DNA from: Leucaena leucocephala
Lineage: Eukaryota > Streptophyta > Magnoliopsida > Fabales > Fabaceae
Assembly (NCBI GenBank): GCA_037074615.1
Contig: CM073538.1
Location: forward strand, 19,834,568 to 19,898,567
Length of the DNA: 64,000 nt
Reading direction: 5' to 3'
Positions 11,320 through 22,453 of the stretch are shown here, piece by piece. A model generated the notes under the pieces. The model was not told the origin of the DNA and made no database searches. It saw only the letters and a program-made list of their open reading frames with translations. A program made the translations under genes and the position numbers. Each line of letters begins with the position of its first letter. Positions within the stretch are counted from its first letter, which is position 1.

Positions 11320-13130
11320 TGTAAGAGCTGAGAAGGGGTAACGGCGAAGGGGTAGAGGGTTGGAGATCGGAGTGTTGGAGACGGGGTGGAGATGGGTGAG
11401 GTGGAAATTTCTTTTTCTTTTTTTATAAAAATGTTTTTCAACTTGGAAGCCACATCAACAAAAGTGAGTCAAAGAGGAGTAATTAACGGTCAAAATTAAC
11501 CAGTATAGGCTCTCGCGATATACAAATTTTCTACTTAAACCTTATATAAATAGAGTAGGGGCCGAAGGCTAAAGGAGGCCGGTCAAAAGCTGTGCGTCTG
11601 ACTATCCGCCGACAGGTTGAACCAATCATATGGTCGCTGAACCCCCACAATTAATTTTGATTCATCGCTGAACCAACCAAAGCCTTGGCATGCACTGGAT
11701 CTCCCTCCTTGCTCCAAAAGTTCCGAAATATTAAATAATCCCCCTAGTCTACAATATACACAGTACTCCCATAATAGTGGTAGTTATTTAATTAATTTAT
11801 TAAATTAATAAAATTAGTTAAATTAATTAATATATTATATTTTAAATTTTTTTAATTTTTAATTTTATTATTAAAGGAATATCTGTAAAAATAATTTAGA
11901 GAAAATTGACATTAAGAACAAAAATTAATTTTTTAATTAAGTTATAAATTAAATATAAAAAAATATAATATAAATTATTTTAATTAATTATAAAAATTAA
12001 GAAATGATATTTAAATCACTAAATTTATTTTAATTTTTTACCTATATTAAATGAGATTATAATTAATATAAAACAGAAGGGTATATACTTATTTATAAAT
12101 AGTGAATAATAAATGAGGAAGGGGCAAGGTATGATGAGGAGAGAGGAAGAGGAAAGGACGAAAAGGAGAAATAATTTTGCCGTTTTCACGTGCCTTTGTT
12201 GTAGCGCATTGCTTCATTCATAACTGCTTTCGCTGATAGCCTTGATTGAGTGACTAGTAGCAGCTGTAGCGTACAGTAGTAGATGTGCAGTAAGTACAGT
12301 TGGTTTCAGTACTGTTCATCACGTCCAACAAGAAGAGGCTGTACCTGTACCTACACATATCCTATATGCTCCTTCTCACAAGCAACTGGCATTTAACTAG
12401 CTTCCTAGTTTGGCTAGCTGGCTCCTCCCCAGTTGTTTCGCCCTTTCTCTTGCTCTTTCCCTGCGTCATTCCCCTCTTTTTCTTTTGTTTTTTAAGTGGG
12501 CGCACTCAGATACTAAATATACTAACTTGTTTCTTTATATAACTTATTTTATTTTATTTTTATAAACACTTTCTACTTTATATTATAACATAATTTTTAT
12601 TGTTTTATGTATTTATAATTCTCTTTTTCTTATATTTATAATTAAAATTAAAATTTAAAAAATAGTCATTAATAATTATGTTATACTGTTATGTTATTGA
12701 CTATAATTTTTTTTTAAAAAATAACTCTTATAATATAGAGTAATGAAATACTAAAAAATATATTAAATTAATAGAAATTTTTATATATATTCCTATTTAA
12801 TAAAGGATATGGGAAGATTTACATAATTTTTATATTTAACAAAAATAAAATTAGAAAAAGGTTATTAATTATTATTCTATAAATAATTTATATTTAAAAG
12901 TATTTTTTTTCTATTGATTTATATATATAAATAAAATGATATAATATTAGACTACGTTATCATTAACGTACGATTTCCTTTCTGACAAAGTTACCAGAGA
13001 AGATTCTTTTAGACTTATTGAGATTAACCTTAAGGGTAACTTCTTATATCCATTGATTTTTATAAATTAAAATTAGATAAAAATCAATTTATAATAATTT
13101 TTATTTAGATAAATTTAATTAAAAAAATTA
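10481..13130. other. Intergenic region, no supported gene
   Basis: The 10.5-11.5 kb part is less A/T-rich and has overlapping open frames on both strands, but none shows a recognisable domain and they overlap a GTCGCC microsatellite. The 12.1-12.5 kb part is also of mixed composition with no recognisable product. I checked by eye for common conserved plant miRNA sequences and saw none. Confidence 0.4.
11286..11320 (+). repeat. (GTCGCC)n microsatellite
   Basis: About five consecutive CCGTCG/GTCGCC hexamers in otherwise mixed sequence. Confidence 0.85.
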
Positions 13131-13142
13131 ACAGTAACTTAT

Positions 13143-13375
13143 TGGGCGTTTGATTAACTTTTTAGAAATAATTTTAGATAAATATAGAATAAAAATTTAG
13201 TTTAAAAATACTTTTAAAATTATAGTCTAAACAACCCTTAAATAATGTATTAAAATATTAATTTTAAAATGTTAGAAAACCAAAAATAAAAAAATTTTAA
13301 ATTTATCTAAATTTAAATTTTATCTAAAAAAAACTTATAAAATTACGGTTTTCCGTAATTACAAACGTGCCCTAA
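13143..13375. mobile_element. Possible short TIR element (MITE)
   Basis: The left end GGGCGTTTGATTAA and the inward-read right end AGGGCACGTTTGTAATTA share a GGGC..GTTTG terminus, and the interior is A/T-rich. No target duplication is resolved, so the call is tentative. Confidence 0.35.
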
Positions 13376-13460
13376 AAAAACTAACTATCATGCAGGCAAC
13401 GGCAAGATACAATATCATTCCCAAATCTTATCAATACAACTTGACAATTAAAATCTCACT

Positions 13461-13709
13461 GGATATTTTTTTTTATAGTATACAAATTTTTAAAAAATAA
13501 TTTAGCTCATTCACAATTTAAAAATAAATTAATTTTTTTTAGACTATACTAATATCAAATAAAATAAATTATCTATTATCTTAAAATATAAATTTAATCA
13601 CCTAAAAATTAAGATATCTTTTTTAATATTATAATTAAAATTATAATAAAATATTTTTTTAAAAAAAAATAATTTTAAATAATTATATATTTTATTATTT
13701 TTCTAGTGT
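13461..13709 (-). mobile_element. SINE copy 1 (old, decayed)
   Basis: On the - strand this aligns along its length with the younger SINE at 48350-48616 (shared GTGAATGAGCTAA near the 3' end and TATTTTATTATAATT in the middle), after heavy C-to-T type decay. It is flanked by AAATCTCACT at 13451-13460 and 13710-13719, a perfect 10-bp target duplication. The T-rich left end corresponds to the A-rich SINE tail. Confidence 0.65.
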
Positions 13710-13719
13710 AAATCTCACT

Positions 13720-14772
13720 ATACCTCTTAAGACTGATTGCCCTACAAAAGGGCATGGCCTGAATTTCATACGAATCTTCTATCTTGAAAATTCCTCGAGC
13801 ATGGTAAAATTTTACGATGCTTCCCTTCAATCTCACATGCCAGGCATATCTAAAGGAGACTCTTGATTTTTGTTTTATAAGTTATTTGATTATTTTTAAA
13901 AAATATTAAACATTGTTAATGATCTTGAGATTTATTGATAAAATAAGAATTGATATGAGGTTAAAGTTTAATATAATTAATAAGAATAATATTTAAAAAA
14001 AATTAATTCTTTTATAAATTAAATACTCTTAATTCTTTTATTAATACGTGTTAATTGATTATAAATGGTTTATATTTAATATGAAAATTAGTAAAAATGA
14101 GATGTGTATGTGGCATCCATTTATTTTTTTTAAGAAAACGGAATTAAATGTAAAGATCTAATCTTGCATCATCATTTATTTTCTTTGTTGGCTTCTCTTT
14201 CTCTACTTCCTTCCTTCATGCTTGTTGAGTTTTTTTTCTTTTTTATTGAAAATGTTATCATTCAGAAAAAATAGTTATTTAGCAGCTCAAAATATTTTAA
14301 AATGGTATTAGGTTTCATATAGACAAGATTTACCCTTAGTTAAGATTTTGAACCAAGTTTATTCCGAACTGAAATAGGGTAGAGTTTTTTTTTCGAAACA
14401 TTACTACTTTTCACTTCTTTGACATATAACTTAATTAAAAATTAATATTAATTTTAAATATAAAATATATTTCTTATATTTATCTTATTTTTCAATTAAA
14501 TATACTGATACTTTTTTAATAATAATAAAATAAAAGAATGAGAGAAGAAATTAAAAAAACAAGATTAGTCATATTTTTTAAAAAATATATTTTATATTAA
14601 TTAAATTTTTTAATATAATTAAATTAATTAATTATGTCTCATATAAATACTATTTTTATAAAATGTTTTACAAACATATAGCACAAATTGGAAATTTTTT
14701 GTTGTCTTAACTATTATAATGCATCCCTATGAGATCAGGCTAACTTAGTTACTGGATTATTTGAATAAGTCT
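13720..14772. other. AT-rich intergenic DNA
   Basis: No supported gene, RNA or recognisable repeat. Confidence 0.5.
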
Positions 14773-15095
14773 AATGGTATATTTAATAAGATGAAAGAGT
14801 TTTTTATAAAAATAAAAATAAATTTTAAAAATTTATTTAGTATAATAAAAATAAATATAAAATTAATATATATTTTTTATAATTTAAAATAAAATAATTT
14901 AAAATATTTTTTTATAATTTAGAAAGAGTTAAAATGATCCAAAACTTTTATAATTAGAGTAAATTCGTGTAAAAAATTTTTACTTCTATTTCTATCATTT
15001 TAATTTTTAATTTCTCTGATAAAATTAAAATAATATAAAATATAAAAAATAAAAATAAAATTTTTTATAATAAAAATAAATAAAAAATTATACTT
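14773..15095 (-). mobile_element. AT-rich MITE, family B, copy 2
   Basis: The left part (GGTATATTTAATAAGATG, then TTTTTTATAAAAATAAAAATAAA and AATAAATATAAAATT) aligns with the reverse complement of the right half of the element at 7671-7945. The right boundary is approximate. Confidence 0.45.
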
Positions 15096-16352
15096 CTCCC
15101 TCTATTGTCTTGCGTATACTTTCTACTTACTAAGGCATAAACTCCTCCGAGGAACCCGAGATCTTTTTTAAGAAGTATTAATCCTATAAATTTTTACGTG
15201 CCTAAAGTGTGCGGTTTTATATTTTAATAAAAATTTAGGACTATTTTATTTCTAAAAGTTTTCCTCTGTACTTTTAAGTATTTTTTTCCTAAAAAATTAA
15301 AATTAGAAAAAAAGAGAGAGGTGGGGCAGGGCGGGGTTAGCGTAGCATCGGGTTGTGGCAGACATGCTACACATAGAAGGGAGAGACAGGGGAGAGGGAA
15401 AGATCTTTTTCTTGATTTGACCCTAAACTGAACAGTCCATCAACAGTCCTTTCCTTTGCCCTCTCTTTCTCCTCTCTTCCATCCCTCCCTTATTTGCGCT
15501 GCTTTTAAACTTTCTACACCCCTTCCCATCAAATCTTGTTCCCACCAAATCACACATTTACAAATGCTGCGATGCTTTTGGTTTAAGATTAACACTTATG
15601 AGATTTAGAGCGTAATCAATTTTTACATCTCTAAAATTAAAATTGGTTAAAAGTATACAAAATATATAGATATAGCTTTAACCCATTTTTAAAATTATAA
15701 ATAAACGTCGACGTATTTTATTACAACTGATCCTGTGAATTTTTCAAATGCGTAAACACGAAATCAAGTGTTTATAAAAAGGAATCAAATCCATTGAACT
15801 CGATTGTAATCGATCCTTAATTAAATTATTAAACTGAAATGCCACGTGGGAACAGGAAATCTTATGAGGCTTCTTCACACTCTTTAAGTTCCAGCGAGCA
15901 GAGCTGGTGATTGGTGAAACACGCAAAGGTTTCCAAAATTTAGAAGCGAGACTTGAATGACACACCTAACTTTTAATATATTTCTGAAATCTGAACGTGT
16001 CTCGACTTATTTTTCGGCCGATAAAAAAAAAAACAACGTATTGATTGAAACTAGGAATGCATGAATCGTCCTGTAAGAGATATGTTCCAAGGCAACATAT
16101 TAGATCTATTGATAAATACTAAAATCTAATAACTACTTGCGTTCACATCAAAGAAACGCCCCTACCATGTTTTCCCTTCTCAAAAGCTGCCCGCATCCTC
16201 AACATATACAAATTGCATATTTTAAAATAGTTTCAAAATAAATAACTCATAAAATTAAATATCTAGTTAGCCAAACCCTGATAATAATAATAACCCTAAT
16301 TAATCATAGTTTCAGCAAATGACGCCATACCGCGACCTGAGATAGATAAGAT
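15096..16352. other. 3' flank of CYP78A gene, no gene seen
   Basis: About 15310-15560 is a GC-richer patch followed by a pyrimidine tract, which could be a relic of a promoter or leader, but no open frame follows it. The - strand frame at 15744-15965 has no recognisable domain. Confidence 0.4.
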
Positions 16353-18051
16353 TCAACCGTTCCTTCTTTCCACGGCTACCGCATGCAATGGGTGCTTCAT
16401 CTCACACGACAGTTTTAGAACCTCTGCAAGATCAACAGGTCGGGCCGGGTCCATAGCCCACTTGAACTCTTGAACCAGCTTCGCCACCCACAGCGACACC
16501 GTCACCAGCCCCAGGTTCTTCCCGGGGCACACCCTTCGCCCAGCTCCGAACGGTGCGAGTCGCAGATCAGAACCCCTCACGTCCACGTCGGCACCGCCTT
16601 CGTTCTCGAGAAACCTCTCCGGCGAGAACTCGAGCGGGGAGTCCCACACCCGGGGGTCGTGCGTGATAGCCCACATGTTCACCATGGCGGTTGTGTTGGC
16701 GGGAACCACCATTCCGTTGCTTAGGTGGACGTCCAACGTGGACAGTCGGGCCCACGACAGGAGAGGACCCGGTGGGTGAACTCTCAGTGTTTCCTTCACC
16801 ACCGCCTGTAAGTACGGCATTCTTGCCACGTCGGAGTCCGTCACAATCCCTTTGTCACCAACAATCCCGTGGATTTCACTATAAAGCTTATCCTGGACCT
16901 CCGGGTTCAACACCAACTCCGCCATTGCCCACTCCGTCAGAAGCGCCGTCGTATCAGTCCCTCTGAATATCATTTCCTGCAAAATTCAACTCAGGAGTCA
17001 ATTCGGTTAAACAGAAAGAAACTAACCTTACAGCTCAAATAATCTACATATTACATACCCACAACACAGCGATCATGTCATTTTCTTCAATCTTGTCTTC
17101 TCCTTCCAGGGACAGCAACACGTCAACGAAATCATCGTTATCAGAGGGCTTTCCAGACTTGGCGGCTCTGTGCTCTTCTATGACGGAGCCGACGAATTTT
17201 CGAACACGAGGAAAGAGTTTCAAGCAACGTTCATTTATATGATGTGGGTCAAATATAGCGCTAAGCCATGGAAGATAATCGGACCAGTTGAAAGCACCAA
17301 GAAGCTCAAAACCTTCTCGAACCATATACTTGAGCTCTTTAAGTTCTTCGCTCTCAATCAATGGATCGTACCTTTTACCGAAGACGCTTCCCATGATGTT
17401 GTTCAGAGACGCAGCTTGAAGGTGCTTCCGGAGAGATACTGTTCCTTGTTGCTTCTGTTCGGTCGCCATGTTGCGCAGCATGGCGGCGCACTCAAGCTGG
17501 CGACCTTTTTCGTGGGCTATAATACGCCGAGGTGCAAACAAGTGGGACGAAGCAATCCTCCGAAGAAGACGCCAGTAGGTTCCATTAGGAGCGAAGCCGA
17601 TGGCTCGGCTAAACATGAGACTCTTAGCCGATTGCTTGAGAGGGCGGTCAGCGAAGTGAGGTGAGGTCAGAATTTCCCGGGCAGTGGTGGGGTCAGAAGC
17701 CACAACAACAGGAGTACTCAAGCCGAGGCTGAAAGCCATGAGCTGAGTGTTATCCCGAGCCCAAGCCATGGCGGCGAGTGACTGATGAGCCAAGCCACGG
17801 CTCAAGGTGAATAAGCTCCCAATCACAGGAAAACCCCGAGGACCAGGGATAGAAACTCGTCCTCTCGAGTTCCGACCATTTTTCCAGGCGAGACCGCCAT
17901 GAGAGAAGGCCCAAGTGAGCAGGCCAAGAGCCAGAAAGGCAAGAAAAATGGAAATCAAAGCGTAACCGTCGCCGATAAAGTGCTCGGCGCCTAGAAAAGC
18001 CGGAAGGGTAAATACCCACAAGTTCGTGGGCTTCTCATAACCTATCTCCAT
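16353..18051 (-). CDS. CYP78A: Cytochrome P450, CYP78A subfamily
   Basis: Haem-thiolate monooxygenase anchored in the ER. The plant-specific CYP78A subfamily (KLUH and relatives) controls organ, seed and plastochron size through an unknown mobile signal; substrate unknown. Exon 1 is 18051-17059, exon 2 is 16976-16353, with an 82-bp phase-0 intron at the position usual for this family; 538 residues. Visible features: N-terminal hydrophobic anchor (about 30-50), proline-rich hinge SIPGPRGFPVIGS, CYP78-typical FADRP.KQSAKSLMFSRAIGFAP.G.YWR, I-helix FRGTDTT (335-341), ExxR as ETLR (393-396), PERF (450-453), and haem loop FGAGRRVCPG with Cys481. All catalytic landmarks are intact. I chose the ATG at 18051 because it is followed by a normal N-terminus; an upstream in-frame ATG at 18138 would add 29 residues and lies close to the predicted transcription start. 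Length and the hinge region resemble CYP78A7 most, but the member is uncertain. Confidence 0.93.
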
Positions 18052-18171
18052 TGAGAGAGAGAGAAAGAGAGAGGCTTCGTGAGTGTGTTTCAGGGAAAAT
18101 AACAGGAGAACAAGTCTGAGAGAATAAGAAGAAAACACGAGAATGCTCTTAAACCGATGACTGCTATGAAT

Positions 18172-18180
18172 ATATATAGC
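18172..18180 (-). promoter_or_regulatory. Probable TATA box of the CYP78A gene
   Basis: On the - strand GCTATATATATTC lies about 120 bp upstream of the chosen ATG. That would place the transcription start near 18140, leaving a leader of about 90 bp. This favours the ATG at 18051 over the one at 18138. Confidence 0.5.
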
Positions 18181-19422
18181 TCGGCGGTGTGTTATCTCTA
18201 ATGGTGATAATTAGGGATATAATCAAGAAGATTATGAATGAGGAGAGGGAGAGGGAGGAATCACGTGATACGTGAAAACAGAAAGAGTGGAGGGGGTGCG
18301 TTGGCAGGGAAGAGAGAGAGAGATGTGTGGTTGGGGTTGGGACTGAGCGTTATGGAGGAGAGAGAAAGGGATGTTTAAAATTACGTCCCCATAGACGCCG
18401 ACCTGGGTAACGCATCGAGAGCTGCGAAGCTACGCATTTATGGTGTCTTTATTCTATGCCGTTGCCCTAGAGGGACTAGCCATTATCCACAACCTAATGC
18501 AAGCTTCGTCTTCAGGGAATGCTGAATTGCGGATAACATATTTCAGAGAGGGGCAAAAAAATTCAAAAATAAAGTAAATGGATGTTTTCAATTAATTTTG
18601 AGATGAGAGGTTACTGAGAGAATTATTGGAAGGTCTTAAATACATAAATTAATTATTAATTTTTTTAATAATAAATAAATAATATAAACATGTTACTGTT
18701 TTTTATATTAAAACTTACCATCACGTATTCTTCCATTGTTATCAATTTTTTTTAGGAATTAAATATTTTCTTTTAAATTGTATAGTAATTCTTTAATATT
18801 AAATTGGCCACTCTTTATTGGAATAATTAGTTGAAATTTATAGTTTTTATTAAAATCATATCTTTATTGTAGGGTATTATTTAGAAGCACTTTCTTCTCT
18901 CAAATATTATTAAATCACCATTCATTTCACCACCATTATGAACCGAGTTTTAATATTTTTTTAATAGGCCCCATGAAATCCATATTTTTCGATTCATACA
19001 ACAGTGTTAGTTCATGAACGTAAAGTTGAGTTTTTTTTTATAATAGTCAATTTAAACTCTCTTTAACAAATAAGTCAACGCGTGATTTGAGCCCAATACT
19101 ATATATCTAAACATGAAGGATGGCCAAGAATGTAAAGTTGCACTTCTTTGATTATAGTGAATTCAAACGTACCCTCCCAAATATATGAACACGTGTTCTA
19201 ATACCGTATCTAGATGTGGCGAATAATTAATAATGTAATGTTGAATATCTTTTAACTATCGAATTTAAATATTCTCTCACAGACGTATCAATATAGGATT
19301 TGAGCCAATACCATATCTAAACGTGTTAGATGTCTAAGAATATAAAGTTTGACTTTTTTACTTATGGTCAATTTCAATTTAGACATTATTTTATTGATGA
19401 TTTTTGGAAGAGATAGAAGATA
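18181..19422. other. CYP78A upstream region and AT-rich intergenic DNA
   Basis: Purine-rich GAGAGA tracts (18230-18370) lie in the likely CYP78A promoter. Beyond about 18550 the DNA is A/T-rich. Phrases such as TTTGAGCC.AATACC.TATC.AA recur here and at 20.7-21.1 kb, suggesting an old dispersed repeat. No gene seen. Confidence 0.45.
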
Positions 19423-21120
19423 TAAGTGTGTTTGCTTGAAAAAAACTAGAAAGGAGGGGAGATAAAAAATTTTATCTTTATATGTTCAACTCTCCTCTAA
19501 AAGTGATAGTTTTTTTAGGGGAGAAATTTTTTTTATCCAATTTTGATCAAATGACATTTTATATATTTTTAATATTCTAATTATGAAATATTTTTTTTAT
19601 TCTCCCTACACATGATTTTTACTTTAATTTCTAAAGCCTAATAAACATAGTAAATAATTTATATATTATTTAAAAATATATAATAATTATAAAATTAATA
19701 ACAAAATTTCATTTTTTTAATTTTTTTTATTTTTTAAAAATGATAAAAAATTAAGATTCATAAATTAAGAAATAATAAATTTGATGTGCATATTGGAAAT
19801 AAAAAATAAATTAATTTAAATAAAAAGATAAATATATATTTATTAACTTTCAATTAACTCCCCTCCTCTCCTTAAGGGTGAGTAAGAAGCCTGTAACCTG
19901 TATGCCCACCCGCAATCAGGTATTATTTTGTCAGTTTAAGCCCATCCAAAATAGACCCATAACAGGAAGACTTAAATAGACTCAAACAGTAAAATATATG
20001 GACGTGCTGCGGGCTAACAATTGGGCAGTCCGTAACCCACCCATATATTTTTTATTAATTTATTATATTATATTTATTTAAATTTCTTTTTATTATATAC
20101 TAATATATTTTTTAAAATTCATTTTGTATAAGTAGAATAGTTCTATTTACAACCATCACAAGTAAATATAATATAAATGATGTATAATCATAATTTAATT
20201 GAATAATTAAGATTATAAATTATTATATTATGTAAGTATTGTGGACTGTGTGATTATAAATTTATAGTTATTATTATGATATTTTATTTTCTGATTTTAA
20301 GATAAACAATCATATCATGTGTGTAATATTGTTCTTTTATTTTTATTGTTATTAAAACTTCAAATGGGTTTAAATAAAAAAATATTTTTATTTTAATAAA
20401 CGGTTTGCCTATACCCGTTGGAACCCAAACGAGTTCAGCCAAACCCGATTAATACGGGCTTAAACGGGTTGGGGCATAGGTATAGATTAGCCCGTGCCCA
20501 TAACAAAATAAATAGGTGGGACACGGATTGACCATCGGGCCAACCCGCCCCTCCCATTGCTCAGCTCTACTTCTCCTTTTTTATTCTAAACTAAACAAAA
20601 AATATCATCTCCCTACCTTTATATCTATAAGTCTATAATTTATTTTATTATTTTTTTATCTTCTTTTAAATTAATTTAACTCATGCTGCTTTAAGTTTAA
20701 GATGAACTACACAAACGTAACTTTCATAAATATGTCAACGCACGATTTGAGCCCAACAACGTATCCAAATGTCGCGGATAGTTAATCTCTTTGAACTATA
20801 GTAAGTTTAAAAATCTCTTTGAATTATAGTAAAGTTTAAACGCACTCTCATAAATATATCATCGCACGATTTGAGCCAAATACTAAATCAAGATAGGGAG
20901 AATAGCCAAGAATGTAAAGTTGAACTTCTTTAATTATAGTCAAATTATACACACGCTCGTAAAATATCAACGTATCATTTGATCCTAATACCATATCCAA
21001 ACATGTCGCATAGTTAAGAATATAAAGTTAATTATTTTTTAATCATAGTCAATTTAAATGCTCTATCACAAATATATCAACACATCATTTAAACCCAACA
21101 CCGTATCTAAGTGTTGATAG
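19130..21120. repeat. Degenerate ~90-110-bp repeat on both sides of the 19.4-20.6 kb insertion
   Basis: Variants of 'AAGAATGTAAAGTTGA.CTTCTTT.ATTATAGTCAA ... CTC.CAAATATATCAACGCA.GATTTGAGCCCAATACC.TATC.AA' recur several times at about 19.0-19.4 kb and again at 20.7-21.1 kb. The two blocks look like one tandem array separated by inserted elements. Confidence 0.5.
19873..20569. mobile_element. Decayed hAT-type element with GC-richer ends
   Basis: The left end TAAGGGTGAGTAAGAAG matches the inward-read right end TAGAGCTGAGCAATGGG. The 8-bp flanks CCTCTCCT (19865-19872) and CTTCTCCT (20570-20577) agree at 7/8. Sub-termini are rich in CCCACCCGC, CGGGTT and AACCCG words while the middle is A/T-rich, the same architecture as the element at 36004-36583. 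No transposase. Confidence 0.6.
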
Positions 21121-21742
21121 TTCAGTTATTGGAGCAACGTACTGTTTGCAAATTTAAATTGTTAAACTATGGCTATGGGCGTTTAAAAGGTAAAAGTATT
21201 TAATATGATGCTTATATCTATAATATATAATTTAATTATATATTTAATTTTAATTTTAAATATAAAATATATTTTTTATATTTATCTATTTTTTAAATTA
21301 TATTTATTAATATCTTCTAAATAATAATTAGGTAAGAGAGTGGTAGAAAATGTTAAATAAAATAATCAGGGTATTTAAAAAAAATATGATATTTTAATAA
21401 TTTTTTTAATATAATGAAATTAATAAAATAGATTTTATATTAAAATTAGAAAAAGTATCAATTAAATTAGAATAAATAAATATTAATTTTAAAAAGAAGT
21501 TAAATATAATAGTAGGTAGGTGGCATGGTTGGGTAACATCAAAATAATTTATATTTTTTATCCTTATTAGAAAAGATTCTTTTAAGTACAAGTTTAAGTA
21601 TTAAATTTTCTTTGTGGTAAAAATATATAGTTTTATTTTAAAATAAAAGACAAAGACGTTTAAAGTAATAATTCATAGTAATAAATTTATCAAGATAAAT
21701 ATAATATGTAATATTTTAAATTTATATTAATTTTAACGTAAG

Positions 21743-21950
21743 TCCCTCAAATTTTTTGATATACCATTGGTCATCTGGTATATGATTTTTTTATTATTTA
21801 TTATTAAATATTCGAATAACTGATTAATTTAAATCTAATATTTATTAGACTATTCGAGTAGTAAGTTCTCCTAACAAGATTTAATGCGACTACATCCAAT
21901 ACTTGAACCTGATACCTCTTGTATGCTAGTTGGATACCCTTATAAATTCA
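21743..21950 (-). repeat. Possible SINE-like relic of a second family
   Basis: Read on the - strand, it begins GGGTATCCAACTAGCATACAAG, continues with GGTATCAGGTTCAAGTATTGG (resembling a pol III B box, GGTTCRA), and ends in an A/T-rich tail. No target duplication found and no second copy seen, so the call is tentative. Confidence 0.3.
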
Positions 21951-22411
21951 ATCAAAATACTTCTTAATTAATCTCTTAAATTTTAAATTAGGGGTTTTAG
22001 TCTCTCAATGAATAAAATGATCTATGATATTTTTAAGTGATAAGAACTAATATTTTAGACTAAAATAAATGTGAGAGACAAGAGTAAAATGAAGATAAAT
22101 TTAAAAATTAAATATTATATTAATAAAATTTATAATTCTTAAGACTAGTAGTCTCTTAGATGCATCTACTTCCATTGTAACAGAAATAGTTGCTATCCTG
22201 ATTTCATGGCGTTATAACGAAGGAGGAAGTATTCGTTGTGAGGTCAAGGACGGTAGTAATATTAGTGCTTGATTGCATTGGTTTCGTTTATTTACATTAA
22301 TGGCCCATTATTTTGAGGAAGCCATAGACAGTTCAACAGGATTATCATATAAAACAAAAAAGAAAAAGAAAAGAACAACAGCATTAAAAAAGACCACAAT
22401 ATTTGTGCGGT

Positions 22412-22453
22412 GAGTAGATTAACAACACCCAAGAGTAGATTAACAACACCCAA
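22412..22453. repeat. 21-bp exact tandem duplication
   Basis: GAGTAGATTAACAACACCCAA occurs twice in direct contact. No function implied. Confidence 0.8.

Noticed and set aside
11103..11453. 116-codon - strand frame
   Set aside because: It is kept open partly by the GTCGCC microsatellite and shows no domain.
10482..11520. CACTA-type transposon starting CACTATAGGAAAAAA at 10482
   Set aside because: The left terminus looks right, but no matching inverted right end or 3-bp duplication was found.
15310..15560. GC-richer patch resembling a promoter and leader
   Set aside because: No open frame or splice-consistent exon follows on either strand.
16470..17664. Open frames on the + strand opposite the CYP78A gene
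   Set aside because: They are antisense shadows of well-supported P450 exons; none has a recognisable domain.
18052..18138. 29-residue N-terminal extension of the P450 from ATG 18138
   Set aside because: It lies at or before the transcription start predicted from the TATA box, and the protein from 18051 already begins with a normal P450 N-terminus.
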